Positions 21,155 to 33,454 of a stretch of DNA of 64,000 nt are shown in pieces; position 1 is the first letter of the stretch; the number at the start of each line of letters is the position of its first letter. The notes beneath the pieces are model-generated. The model worked only from the letters and a program-made list of their open reading frames with translations, searched no databases and had not been told where the DNA came from. Position numbers and translations under genes: made by a program. The stretch is from Phocoena phocoena (lineage: Eukaryota > Chordata > Mammalia > Artiodactyla > Phocoenidae), in NCBI RefSeq assembly GCF_963924675.1, contig NC_089239.1, positions 6,375,001 through 6,439,000 of the forward strand. Direction: 5' to 3'.

Positions 21155-21763
21155 TTCCCTTTAGGGTGGTTTCTTCCAGGACACCATGTTGATGACACAG
21201 ATGGCACTACCAGGAGCCTTTCTTCCCATCTGGGAAAAAGCGGGAACCGTGGTGGGGCTCAGTGGAGGAACGAGGCATGGAGGAGGCTGCCAGGCCCGAT
21301 TCTGTGAAGCAGGAAGCTTCAGAATTTGGGGAGCTCCCTTTAAGAAAATTACAAATGAACCTTGTGAACACAATGCCAGAGCCCCTCTGGAGACCTAGGA
21401 AGGGCTGCACAGTGAGAGGTCCTGAAGTTTAAGCTACATTAGCTTCAGGGTAAATTCAATTGGGTTAGTGAAAATATTGATACATTGAAGGAAAGGAAGG
21501 CTGGATATTGGACGAGGATATTACCTTCTTTGGGGAGATTTCCTTGAAAATAATAGGATTTTATAAATCCACAAAAACTATATAATAAATGAGTCTTTTT
21601 CCAATTCAAAGGCTAAAATAATAACTGACCAACACTCTATAAATGACTTAACCATTGTTGTCCTTTGGCTGTAACACTAACTGGTGTTAGTGACGATTTC
21701 TAGCACTCACCCAAAAAGTATTTTCTTGGAAACTGTTTTCTTACGGACTCATAATTAGTCAAG

Positions 21764-21808
<45 letters not shown>

Positions 21809-22335
21809 TATATATAGGCCACACCACGTGGCTTGTGGGGTATTAGTTCCCCGACCAGGGACTGAACCCAGGCCCTCGGCAGTGAAAGCTCGGAGTCCTA
21901 ACCACTGGACTGCCAGGGAATTCCCAAGATATTCTGTGATTATTATCTTACAGAACTAGCATAAGCAAGGTTATCCTTACTGCTCTTTTCGGCACCTTAC
22001 CACATATGATATAGGAAGATCATATGTATTTTCTATTTCCTTCGGCCAAGGCATAGCTAGCTACTGAGTAGAATGCATTTGTTCTCAATTCTTTTCTGAA
22101 CTAATAAGTCATTGACTCCAAGCCTAAGCCTCCACCCCAGATCTCACAGAAACACAGGAATTTTTAGCTGGAAAGGCCCTTTGTCAAAGATCCCTGGGCC
22201 CAGTATCCTGCTTCCAGACAAGCAGATGAGTCTCTGCATTGATTTCCTGAGGAGTACCAGACACCAAAGTTTGCATGACTAGGACTCAGTTCTCTCGGGT
22301 GGGACGTCTGAATTCTAGGCTTTCTCCTCAACTGT
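21155..22335. other. TACC1 long intron: unique sequence plus a SINE
   Basis: Apart from the CA tract and SINE at 21766-21924, I see no recognisable feature. Short open frames near 21161-21410 lack any protein signature. Confidence 0.5.
21766..21924 (-). mobile_element. CHR-1-type SINE with CA/TA-expanded tail, antisense
   Basis: A CA tract (21766-21803) and ATATAT lead into an antisense CHR-1 body ending 'ccactggactgccaggg'. The repeat caagata flanks the unit at about 21760 and 21925. The microsatellite appears to have grown from the SINE tail. Confidence 0.85.
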
Positions 22336-22339
22336 GAAG

Positions 22340-22915
22340 GATATTATAGGGAAGCAAACTTTGCCACCTCCAAACGTCTCTTTGGCATGTGGATTATATC
22401 AAGGTGAAAACAATCAAGGCACCAAAACTCAGGAAGAAATTCTGACCTTCTCCCAACTGACTAAAAAAATTCAGCTAGAGGGCCTGTTCCCGGGATAGAG
22501 CTGTCACCGGAGATGTCTGCAGAGAGTATGGGCTCAGTGCAGTGGGCGCAGGACCTAGTGACCAGAGTCCACACTGGGTCCCATCGTCTCTGCAGGGCCC
22601 AGCAAACAGCTGTGTACCAAACATTTGCTTTTCCATCTTCATGTGAATTTCCTTCCATCCCTTCGAAGTCCCAGCCACTACCCCCAGCATCCCCTTTTGT
22701 CTTCAGCTGAAGATGGTATATAAGGTGAGGGTTTCCGCCATTTGGGGGAGTTACTCAGTTATCCTGGGTCTCTCCCATGTACACATGTTATTCAACTTTT
22801 GTTTGATTTTCTCCTATTAATCTGTCTTATGTCCATTTAATTCCGAGACCAGCCAGAAGAATCTAGAAGGGTAGAGGGAAATGTATTCCTCCCCAACAAT
22901 ATGCACAGTTGGTAT
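22340..22915 (+). mobile_element. Probable ERV1-type solo LTR
   Basis: Starts about 'tgtgaaggatattatag'. Has a TATA-like 'ggtatataaggtgagg' near 22712, then an R/U5-like stretch ('ctcccatgtacacatgtta', 'ctattaatctgtcttatg') and ends near 'ctccccaaca'. The promoter-then-U5 layout suggests an LTR. Target duplication not found; boundaries approximate. Confidence 0.6.
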
Positions 22916-23264
22916 GTGTAACAGAGATACAACATCCCTCCCCAAATTCACCTCATTTTAGAAGGCAACGTGAACTGTTTAATCAAGAAAAGGATTCTTT
23001 CATATACAAATAATATTGTGCTTTGTTTTTAAAGGTATTTTAAATAAACACCTTTATTGTTTAAGGCAAAATAATACACACGCTCATTCGGAAAGCAGCT
23101 CTTTGGCCCCTTTCCTGTTTGCCTATTTCTGTTCCCCTCTAACTTTAAAAGAACCTAATTATAGGACTGAGATCACTAGGCAATTTAACGTAACTCCTGA
23201 CTTACGCTCTTCTGAAAGCACACCACACCTTGTCTAACCTGTTGATTCTTTTCCTAGATAAAAA

Positions 23265-23640
23265 GCAGTAAAAACAAAGACTTAAGCAGTTAAAATGACT
23301 AGCTCTCTGCTCTGCAGCAGCCCCCTTAGCGATCCTGTACGCAGATCACTTGGGCAAGATAACATCCGAAGAAAGAGTCAGCCAGTCTGCGACACAACAG
23401 AGAATGATGCAGAATCCAACCTCCTGCCTCGATGATTCACTGAGATCCTTCCGCTTTTTTCCCCTTTAAAAACCGTCATGGCTGAGCAGACTCGTTGGAG
23501 CTGGTCTCAGGACACAAGTCCACCTTCCCCCCAGATTGCTGGCTCTTCTGACTTAAAGCACCTTTCCTTTCTATTGACACTTGCCTCTTGAACTATTGGC
23601 TCTTGAGCGGCAAGCAGCCGAACCTGAGTTCGGTAAGAAT
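23265..23640 (+). mobile_element. Probable ERV1-type solo LTR
   Basis: 'cccctttaaaaaccgtcatg' (TATA-like), 'gagcagactcgttggagctg', and 'cttgagcggcaagcagccg' before 'gagttcggtaag' resemble the promoter and U5 end of artiodactyl ERV1 LTRs. Its 5' end is uncertain. Confidence 0.65.
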
Positions 23641-23644
23641 TCTT

Positions 23645-23965
23645 TCATTCAATCACCCCACACATTTCACAGATGACAAGACAGACCCCGTTCTTGCCCT
23701 CACGGAGCTTGCATATTGGTGAGTTCAGTAAGCAAGGAAAATATGGAACTTACAAGCCGTCATGAATGACGTATAAGAAAAGTGCAGGGGCTCCTAGGAA
23801 GGCCAGGGAGGGTGGGGTGGGGAGGACAAGTGGATATGATGAATCAGGCAGCCGGGGAGGCTGCTCTGAGGAAGTGACCAGCTGAGGCTTGAGGGAGGAG
23901 CCTGCGAACTGTGCAGACAGCAAGTGTGACTTAAGCCAAGTGAGTGAGGGGAGAATCCTCGAACG
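23645..23965 (-). repeat. L2 LINE fragment, antisense
   Basis: 'ccgttcttgccctcacggag' followed by 'aggaagtgaccagctgagg' and 'cttgagggaggagcctgcg' follow the antisense L2 consensus. Confidence 0.6.
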
Positions 23966-23989
23966 TCAAGGATCACGGTCTTTGAAACA

Positions 23990-25365
23990 GTGAATTTCGG
24001 ATGGCACAGAAAAGTACAAAGAAGAAAGGAGAACTTACCCAGAGTCGTGTTTTTGCTAAACAGCCAACTGTTAAAATGTTGGTGAGCAACACACTCTCTT
24101 TTTATCTTTTTTCAAAGCACTTTTTTACACCTGGAATGAAATTATTTCTATTTTTCCACTTAGTATCTGTCTTTCCTGACTGGAAGTGTGCTCTGTGAAC
24201 ACAAAGCATCTTGTCTGTCTTGTTCTGTCTGCTCCATAATATTTGGTGAATTGAATGAATAGGCAAAAACCTCCCAAATCGCCCTGTGACATACACACAG
24301 CACGTACTTATGAGCACGGATAGACAGACAGACAGACAGATAAACAGATGGACTGATAGATACTTTTAAACAAATGAGATTTAAATATACGTATTGTCCT
24401 CGTTTAGAGGCCAGGGCTTATTCCCAACTTCTCCTGTTTTCATCATAAGCTCTGCTCCCCAGGGGAGGGAGTGGAAACCAGGCTGTGGAGTCAAGACCCT
24501 TCCTGACCCCTGCAGAGCCCGTGTTCCCAGCTCCTCTCAGCTGCATAACAAGCCTTTGTGTGTCTCCATGGTTTACATAATTTGCTCCCCGTGGAGGGAT
24601 ATTTAGGGGGCTCATTGTTCCTCATTATAAACGAAACCGGGATGAATAACCCTATACAAGCATCTTCTCACACATACAGGATTATTTCCTAGAGTTAAAA
24701 CTCTGGAGCACATTTTGTGTCTGGAGACACATAGCCAGACTGTCCTCCAGAAAGGTTGTACTAATTCCGTTTTAAATGGCAGCATGGGAGACAGCCTCTT
24801 CCCTAAATCCTAACCAACACCGAGTCAGGCAATCTTCAAAAACTTTGGCAAGTGGGTACGAATGCTATGCCACTGTTGGTTTTACCTAACACATCTGATT
24901 ACTACTGAAGTCTGAATATCTTGTAATGTATTTACTGAAACACTGGTGGACTTCCTCCTTCCCGCCCTCCCCTCCATTCTCCCTTTCTTTCCTTCTTTCT
25001 TTCTTTTTTGGTAAATGGAATGTTTCAGTCCTTTGCCTTAAATCAGTAAATGTAGGGTCCCTGGCCCAGCAGTATCAGCATTACCTGAGAATTAGAAATG
25101 CAAATTCCCTATCTCCAGCCTGGACTTATCGAATCAGAAACTCTGGGCATGGGCTGTCCAGGTGATGGCCACTCTGCATAGATGCTGAAATGCCTTAAAT
25201 CATTGGGATTTCTGTCACACCGTAGATCCTCACTTTCTATACAGAAAACGTGTCTCTAACCTCTAAACTGGAGACGAAAAGCTTTTTGATCAATAGCAGG
25301 TTCAATATTTCCTCCTCAAAACTGCATTTGTGGACTGAATATCATTTACCATTTCCTTTCCTCCA
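23990..25365. other. TACC1 long intron: sparse sequence
   Basis: Contains an L2-like 3' end near 24140-24265 ('cttgtctgtcttgttctgtc...ttgaatgaatag') and a GACA microsatellite at 24321-24342. The remainder shows nothing I can name. Confidence 0.5.
24321..24342. repeat. (GACA)n microsatellite
   Basis: Five consecutive GACA units flanked by GATA variants. Confidence 0.9.
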
Positions 25366-25375
25366 AAAGATTCTG

Positions 25376-25561
25376 TAGCTACTAATAAGAATCTACTGTA
25401 TAGCACAGGGAACTCTTCTCAATACTCTGTGATGGCCTATCTGGGCAAAGAATCTAAAAAAGAGTGGATATGTGTATACGTATAATGGATTCACGTTGCT
25501 GTACGGCAGAAACTAACACAACATTGAAAATCAACTCTACTCCAATAGAAAACTTTTTAAG
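25376..25561 (+). mobile_element. 5'-truncated L1, 3' end only
   Basis: 'ctactgtatagcacagggaa', 'gaatctaaaaaagagtggat' and 'gcagaaactaacacaacatt' are the L1 3' end common in cetartiodactyls. Target duplications aaaagattctg at 25365-25375 and 25562-25572. Confidence 0.93.
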
Positions 25562-27100
25562 AAAAGATTCTGAATTACCATAACAAAACTCACCTAACTC
25601 AGAACAGCCGAATTACCGCTGCACAGGGGACTCCCGAGTCTCGTCCGACCAACATCGGTCCCCTTCTTTGAGCCACAATCCATACTGCCCCCCTCACTCT
25701 CAAGGCCTGTGGCTTGGACCCCCCCCCCCCCCAACCGGCTCCTGGTGCAGGGGTGGGAAAGTGACTCAGGTCTGACTCAGCATGACCCACACCATACCCA
25801 GCACACACCGCCAGCCCTGCACGCAAGCCCCGCACAGCTCGGCTCAGCCAAGGTTGCGGGACCCAAGGCCGTCGATGATTCATGTCTCCCGACAACCTCT
25901 CTCAACTCTTCCATCACTACCCCTCCTCCTTCTGCAGCAAATCTGGTGCCCTTTGGCAGCATTCCAAAGGGAGGGAGGCATGCCGAACGCTGCCCAGAGG
26001 GGCCACCTGTAGGAGGTATGACCAGGAGGTGTCCCTGGGGACAGGATGAGCCCGCTTCAGCCGTATCAGGGGACAGGACATGCAGAAATGTGACCCTGCA
26101 CTGGGATCAGCCACCAGGATGGGCATTTCCATTACTCACTGGCCTTTTGGTTCCCTAATCCCTCTATTTGAGACACCCGGTAAGCCTCCAGCAGTGACAG
26201 CTGGCAGCCACATTTCCCAGGCTGGCAGATGCAGGGATGGATACATGCAGATTATGTGGCAACATTCCTCAGCCTCATTCCAGGGCTCCTGGTACATCTG
26301 TCGGGGAAAACGCGGCCTCAGATGTTCCCAGAACTCTCTCCCCTGACAACACCATCAAGGGCCAAACGCACAGAAATTCCCCAACTCGGAGATATTAACA
26401 AGTCCTTGTGCTGGGATCTTTCTTTCTCTTCTCCCTTTAGCTGTTGATTTTATTTTTGTTCTCAAATAAGATATTCGGAATGGTTTTATCTCAGCACCCA
26501 CCCTTTAATTAAACTGACTTGTGCGAGAACATCTACGGAGTGGTTCAGTGGGGCACCCTACGCACAGGGCACTGCTTATTCTCTCTGAACTCTGAACATA
26601 CAAAACAGAACGCGAGGAACTGATTTGTTTCACACATCCCAGTGATGCAAGTGGAGGAAAGCTCCAGGATGACCAAAAAAGGAAGCGACATGATTCAGCT
26701 TCCACAGAGGGTTTTCAAACGTGCAAGGGAAGATGTGTGGGGAGAGGGAGAGAGGAGGGGCGACCCGAGGGTGGCGATGGCACTGATGCAAAGGAGAAAC
26801 GGGAGCCCGAGGCCCCGCTCCCTTCCAGATGACCCAGAAGGCCAGGACGCCGTTGCTCCCTTGGAGATAGTTTCACGCTGATAAACAAGGAAACGTCAAA
26901 AACCCTCTGTGCTTTGTAAAGAAGGCGGAGAACCTGGGATTTGATGCTCTCAGTAGAGTATTCACACTCTGTACCAGACACATGAGACAGCTCTTCAGCC
27001 CAGCGGGGAAACCAGTCTCCTGACGTCTCTATGTGCGAAATGTCACTGCTTTGTGACGAAGGACTTGTGGGCAAGTTGGGGCTGGCAGCACCGGGGTTCC
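25562..27100. other. TACC1 long intron: unique, moderately GC-rich
   Basis: Includes a run of 14 C at 25719-25732. Bases 26640-26800 resemble a decayed antisense L2 ('gcgacatgattcagcttcca'). No exon signal is convincing. Confidence 0.5.
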
Positions 27101-27102
27101 TT

Positions 27103-28175
27103 CACACTCACACACCACACACACACACACCACATATACATACAGACCCACACATAGTCACACACACACGCCACATATACATACACATCCACAGTTACAC
27201 ACACACACCACATATACATACACATCCAGTTACACACACACACCACATATACATACACACCCATACAGTCACACCCCCCCCACATATACATACACACCCA
27301 CACCACATATACATACAAACTCACACAGTCACACACACACATACCACATATACATACACACAGTCACACACACACACTACATATACATACACACATAGCC
27401 ACACACACATACCACACACACATGTACACACCCACAGACACACACCACATATACATACACACATAGTCACACACACCCCCCCACACATACGTACACACCC
27501 ACACAGTCACACACACACCACATATACACACCCACACATAGTCACACACACACACACCACATATACATACACACCCACACACAGTCACACACGCCCCACA
27601 TATACATACACATCCATACAGTCACACACACACCCCCACATATACATACACACCTACACCACATATACATACAAACTCACACAGTCACACACACACATAC
27701 CACATATACATACACATAGTCACACACACACACTACATATACATACACACATAGCCACACACACATACCACACACATATGTACACACCCACAGACACATA
27801 CCACATATACATCCACACACCACATATACATACACACATAGTCACACACACCCCCCCACACATACGTACACATCCACACAGTCACACACACACCACTTAT
27901 ACAGACACACTCACACAGTCACACACCCACACATACACACCTACATATAGTCACACACACACACACACCACATATACATACACACCCAGTCTCACACAAA
28001 CCTCACACAGTCACAGGTACACACCACATATACACACTCATACTTCTCACATACACAGTCACACACACGTACACACACCTCCCACACATAATCACACATA
28101 CACCGTTGCACACCCACATATACATACACACACCTTCCACACAGTCACACCTCACACACCTCACACACACACACC
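27103..28175. repeat. CA-rich satellite with higher-order structure
   Basis: About 1.07 kb built from CA runs punctuated by 'ccacatatacatacac' and 'cacagtcacac' blocks at roughly 30-45 bp spacing. A longer segment is repeated: 'acaaactcac' at 27315 and 27671 (356 bp apart), and 'acgtacac' at 27489 and 27864 (375 bp apart). The long open frame of His/Thr/Pro codons across it follows from base composition and is not a gene. Confidence 0.97.
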
Positions 28176-29845
28176 CTTCAAGCATTTTCAGTCCCAAACA
28201 CAAGACCCTCCCCAGCCCCACTGACCATTCAAACGGGGGTATGGAATCAACCAAACAAAACAGTCTATTATCAGGGACATAAAAACAACTTTTACTTAAA
28301 AGAAAAAGGCCTTGAACTGGGGAAAGACTGCCGAATGAGAAACACAAGAGGAATTTAAAAGTGTGGGCCTAGGGCAACAGAAACTAAGAAAGAGGGATGT
28401 CGGAGGAGCCGGTCAAGCGCTAGAGCTGTCTGGTCTTGGTGTCTGCAGAAGACTCCTCGGAGCGGCGATACCCCGGCCGTGTCACGGGAGACCCAGCGGC
28501 CGGCGGGGGCGGGGATGCGGGGCTCCTCCTTTCTCTCAGTGGATGAAGTACTGAACAGCGGCCACCAGGGGGTACCACAAACTTCTGTCACACCTTCAAC
28601 CCCCAAATGTTTTTGAAGAGACTTTCTTCCAGCTTTGTATTTCTATCAGTCAGAAGGTCACAGTGAGCCCCCTCTGCGTCCAGCCCTGGGTGTTTATACT
28701 GCAGTTCAACCAGCGAACACCAGTGAACAACGCAAAGGAGCGCGGAAGAGTTCCAACTCCACAGAAGCCACAAAAAATATGCCCTGAACCACAGATTCGG
28801 AGGAGTGAAGAGAAACAAGACACCCGGGGGACGCAGGATCCCAGCCAGCAGAAGGAAATGGAAATACCAAAACCCTCGGCCTCATCCTCCCTCGCTCCCT
28901 AATCTGTTTCCTTTCCTCCTACGTGCACTGTAAGTTAGCATCCGAAGACTCTCTTGTTTTCTCCCACCCAGCAAAGGAGCGGGCTGAAGACCGTGCGTCC
29001 TGGTCACCCCAGGCCAACCAAGGCCAGAAACTAAGCGGATGGTGGCTGGCGCCCCCTGGTGGGACGACTGGAGAACAGCACCCTCTACCCGGCCAGAAGC
29101 GGGACGGAGGTGGACGACAGGTGAGGTCCACTGCAGACACCTCTGTCTCCTCCTCCCCGCCGGCAACAGCCGCTCCTGAAACGTGGGCACATCTCTCAGT
29201 TCTACTCTTGTCCTCAGTGGAACCTGCCAACCCGCACTTCGGGTATCAACTGTAAAGGTGGCCCATGTTATTCAGAACTTGAGTTGTCTTCCCAGATGCC
29301 ATCATTCCAGGCCACTGGAGACGTCACAGGAACCATGGCTTCACACGTGGTGGAACCAGTGGATCACAGGTCTTAAAAGGCAAAGGAGGCAACTGGGGAA
29401 GGGACAGAGACAAGACACCATTGGACTCACAGAAATGCTGAGAAGGTGATGCCTGGCAGGTAAAACATGTCATCTTCCTACCATTATGTCTTGCCCAAGC
29501 CTTCCTAGTTTTGTTTTCTCAAACCCCTATTTAAGAACACTTTTGAGGTAGCCATGGAAACATAACATTTTGCAGTTGTTAGGAAAACAAGACTCACAGA
29601 CAAAAATAATTCAGCAAAGAAACCCGGGAGAGGCATTCTATCTGCTCTGTGTAAAGGCAACACAGTGTACGGGTATTTGTCTACAGAATGGGCGTTTACT
29701 GTCCTGAAACTGTGCTATCAGTAGGGAGGGAGCCATAAAACCTTATTTTCTAGCAGATAAACAGAAGCCTCTGCTGGTTAATAAGTTGTTCTGTGGCTGA
29801 CCCACTCTGGAAATGACCAGTAATTGTTTTCCCTCAGCCAGGTCC
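28176..29845. other. TACC1 long intron: unique, with GC-rich patches
   Basis: No repeat recognised. Bases 28440-28530 and 28970-29180 are locally GC- and CpG-rich, possibly regulatory. Frames in both strands near 28.9-29.25 kb have no family resemblance I know. Confidence 0.45.
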
Positions 29846-29985
29846 ACTTGAATCCCTGCTCGACCATTTACTAGCTCTGCAGCCTTAGTTTCTCAACTTT
29901 TCCAGGCCTCAGTTTACTCATCTGTAAAATGGAGCTATTAACATCTACTTTATAGGGGCCATGAAAGGATTAAACGAGCTAATGC
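29846..29985 (+). repeat. MIR SINE
   Basis: 'ttactagctctgcagcctta' and 'cctcagtttactcatctgta' followed by 'aaatggag' are the MIR core and 3' region. Confidence 0.85.
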
Positions 29986-30945
29986 CTATGTCTCAGGATC
30001 TCTGACTCTCGTAACTTTTCTGTACTGTGTGTATGTGTATTTTCATTTGGAAAAAGTCTATAAAAGTTTTATGTTATCACAGGATCTCTGACCCAATGAA
30101 GTTTTCAGAGCTATTGCTCTAAAGTGAAGGGTCTTTGCCAGATTCCTGGGAGCTCTCATCCTGACCAATGATATCTTATGCTGTCAGGCTTTTATGGGGA
30201 CATGCAGGGCGAGACAGATGTATGGGTTATATTAAAAACAGAACTATCCTGCCTCCAAAATATAGATATGACTCTAAAGTTGCTACAGAATACCCCTAAA
30301 TGTAAGTAAGCCAAATATAATTTCTTTTGCCTACAACTGTTATTCATAACGTTCACAGCAGACATACCATAAGATTGGCTAAGGCGAACTTGTACTAGGG
30401 ACAGGCAAAAAACCCCCACAAAAAACGATCTCCAAAGTGTCCTGCACAGTAAGAATCCTGAGAATGAAGGAATGTCAAAGTGAGGGATTCTTGCACTTTC
30501 CAAGGTTCCCACGTCTTCACAGGCACAAGAGGTGGAAGATCAGAAGCAGAGGTGGTTTATCCTTATATAAATCCTTCATTCCTTATATAAATCTGTAGGA
30601 CTTTATATCATGTTACTGCGAAAAATAAAGTCTAGACTGTACACGAAAAATGTGAGCCTGCCAAAGCATGCAGATGACCTGAGAACATTTGAAGGCACAG
30701 CTGTTTCTGCACAGGAAGCTACATTGTTTAGAATGAAACCTTCAGATGGATGGCAGAGTGGCCTAGGGCGGTGTAAAACCTATGAGGAAAGCTCAATTAT
30801 GAATGTCCTTTTTTTTCCCAAGCTCCTTTCACAGGTCACCCCCCCTCATCCAACTCTCTGGCGAATGTCCTGCGCCCAACACTATCAATGAATATTCAGA
30901 TTTTATACATTTAGAAATGCTTTCCTCTGTCCCTGTAAATTCCCA
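29986..30945. other. TACC1 long intron: unique sequence
   Basis: Nothing recognised, apart from a short local duplication (ccttatataaatc twice near 30560-30595). Confidence 0.45.
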
Positions 30946-30962
30946 CATAAATAATAAAGGAT

Positions 30963-31168
30963 GGGCTTCCCTGGTGGCGCAGTGGTTGAGAGTCTGCCTG
31001 CCGATGCAGGCGACACGGGTTCGTGCCCCGGTCCGGGAAGATCCCACATGCCGCGGAGCGGCTGGGCCCGTGAGCCATGGCCGCTGAGCCTGCGCGTCCG
31101 GAGCCTGTGCTCCACAACGGGAGAGGCCCGCGTACCACACACACACACAAAAATATATATATATATAT
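30963..31168 (+). mobile_element. CHR-2-type SINE with internal deletion and CA/TA tail
   Basis: The body is complete up to 'caacgggagaggcccgcgta' but lacks the usual 'cacaacagtgagagg' segment between two GAGAGGC copies. The tail is (CA)n then (TA)n instead of poly(A). Target duplications ataaataataaaggat at 30947-30962 and 31169-31184. Confidence 0.96.
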
Positions 31169-31322
31169 AAATAAATAATAAAGGATATTCACAGTGCCTG
31201 AACATAAGAAAGCAGTCAATTCGTATTTGCTGAATGAGTGAGAACAGAAAGAGAAAAACCATCGAGGGTTAAACAGAAGGAAAGACAAGTTATAGCACTG
31301 AATTTTAAAAAATGGTATTACA

Positions 31323-31444
31323 GGGAATTCTCTGGAGGTTCAGTAGTTAGGACTCGGTGCTTTCAGTGCTGTGGGCCCGGGTTCAACCCCTGGTCAGGGA
31401 ACTAAGATCCCAAAAGCCGCATGTCACGGCCAAAAAAAAAAAAA
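31323..31444 (+). mobile_element. CHR-1-type SINE
   Basis: 'gggaattctctggaggttca' to 'gccgcatgtcacggcc' plus poly(A). Target duplication ggtattaca at 31314-31322 and 31445-31453. Confidence 0.93.
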
Positions 31445-31659
31445 GGTATTACAAATTGGTGGGAAGAAAAAGGATTATTTAATAATACCAGTACTGGAGT
31501 AACTGGTTAGCTATTTTGAAAAAAAAAAGCTAGAGCCTTATAAAAAATTGTTAGAGTCTTATCTTACACTAGTGATTCTAGAAATTTCAGATCGAGTAAA
31601 TGGTTTCTTATAAAGAAAAGGACATCATGAAACAAACAGAAGAAAAGAATTATCTCATT

Positions 31660-32130
31660 TGGGGACAGGGAAAGGCCAAGGAAGAAACCCCAAAGGAAAA
31701 CGTGATAGGTTGATTTATATTAAAAAGTAACATGACTACTAAATGTAATATGTTCTGGAACAGAAAAAAGGATATCAGGTAAAAACTAAGGAAATCTAAA
31801 CAAAGTACCGGAACATACGTATATGTATAACTGATTCACTTTGCTATAAAGCAGAAACTAACACAATTATACTCCAATAAAGATGTTAAAGATGTTAAAA
31901 ATAATAATAATAAAGGTGTTAAAAAAATTAAAATTAAAAAGTATGGACCTTAGTTAATAATAATATATCAATGATGGTTTCATTAACTGTAGCAAAAGTA
32001 CCATATTAATATAAGATGCTAATAATAAGGGAAACTGCTTGTGGAATCTATGAGGACTCTCTGTACATCTGCTGAAATTTTCTGTAAATCTGAAACTGTT
32101 CTAAATTAAGAGGTTAATTTTTAAAAATAC
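31660..32130 (+). mobile_element. Old L1 3' region with a younger L1 3' end nested at about 31810-31930
   Basis: Outer sequence ('ggaccttagttaataataat', 'ctctctgtacatctgctgaa', 'tctgaaactgttctaaatta') is an old L1 3' end. It is split by 'gtataactgattcactttgc' to 'aattatactccaataaaga', the end of the younger L1 type seen at 25376 and 47212. Confidence 0.7.
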
Positions 32131-32221
32131 CTCCCCTTCAAAACAAAACAAAACAAAAATGGAGGACAAGGGTTAGTAGATTTGTATAAGACAAATGGCT
32201 AGGCATGTAGGTCTCTGGATT

Positions 32222-32425
32222 GAGGCCACTTAAATTTCAATTTTGTCACTCCAGCTGTGACACCTGGGACAAGTTAATTAACCTCTCTATACCTGTTTCT
32301 TCATGTGTAAAGTGGAAATGTAAAACTGCACCTAGCTTATAGAGTTATTTTGAGAATCATATGAGTTAATGCATGTGAGAGACTAACATGTGCCTAGCAT
32401 CTAGTAAGTGCTCAATAAGTAACTG
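32222..32425 (+). repeat. MIR SINE
   Basis: 'gacacctgggacaagttaat', 'taacctctctatacctgttt' and 'gtgcctagcatctagtaagt' with 'gctcaataa' follow MIR from core to 3' end. Confidence 0.9.
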
Positions 32426-32439
32426 GCTTCATCATATAA

Positions 32440-33230
32440 AGAATTCTCACAAATAAGTACAGAAAAATTAGTACCTTAGTACAAAACTGGCAAAGAGAAA
32501 TACATAAGAAATTACAAATGGCTACTAAACATAGGGGGAAAAGTTCACTCTCACTGATGAAGAATTTAAGAAATCAAACCAAGATTACACATTTTTCTCT
32601 TACCAAACTGGCAAAGATTGAAAATGATAGTGCCTAGCTTGGGAAGGATGCTATGAGCATATGGAAAGTACGCTATACTGCTAAGGGTGGGGAGTATAAT
32701 TTGGGATGACTTTTGGGGGAATAATCTGACAATATATACTAATATATAACAAAATATAACTTTTCGAATACTTGCGTTTTTGACCCTATAATTAAACTTC
32801 AAGGAATGTGTCCTAATTATTAATCAGAGATGCACAAAGAATTATAAGAATATTTATTAACTGTATTACTTATATGATCAAAAACGGCAACCAACCTAAA
32901 TGTCAACCATTTGGGAAAAATTAAATTAATTATAATATATGCACATAGTGTACCATTCAGCAAGCAATAAAATGACATTTTAAAATTCAGTATAATGATA
33001 CAGAGAAATGTTTATAATGTTAAGTGAAAAAATCAGAATGCAAAACACATATAGTATAACCCTACTGTTGAAAATTATATTTACTGGGAAAAAAAGAGAC
33101 TGTAATAAAATGTACCAACATATTAACAGTCATCTCTGGGTGATGAGATTATGAGTGGTTTATTTTCTTCAGTTTTCTGGGTTTTCTAAATTTTCAGGCT
33201 TTTTTTTTTTAAAGTACATTATGACTATCA
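32440..33230 (+). mobile_element. Old L1 (L1M-like) 3' region
   Basis: 'acggcaaccaacctaaatgt', 'gtaccattcagcaagcaata' and 'gtcatctctgggtgatgaga' match the distal part of old L1 families on the plus strand. Confidence 0.65.
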
Positions 33231-33454
33231 GAGGAAAATGTGTTTGTTGTAGAAAATTTGGAAAACAAGAAAAATGAAAAGAAGAAAACGTTTATATGTG
33301 TTACTGAATTGCTAATATACAAAAATGAAGATGAAGTAAGAGGTTGAAAAAGGAAAATCTAGCGCCCTGGATGTGATGCCTGGGTGGGTGATGAGGTGCT
33401 GAGGAGAATCACAGGTACCCCCACATGTGGTTGAGCCTCTCGGTGAGAATATTT

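Noticed and set aside
27103..28175. CRISPR-like regular repeat-spacer pattern
   Set aside because: The spacing is irregular, the 'spacers' are CA runs, and the genome is mammalian.
27031..28224. 397-codon open frame rich in His, Thr and Pro
   Set aside because: It is a by-product of CA-rich satellite sequence, which avoids stop codons in several frames; no start context, splice signal or protein family supports it.
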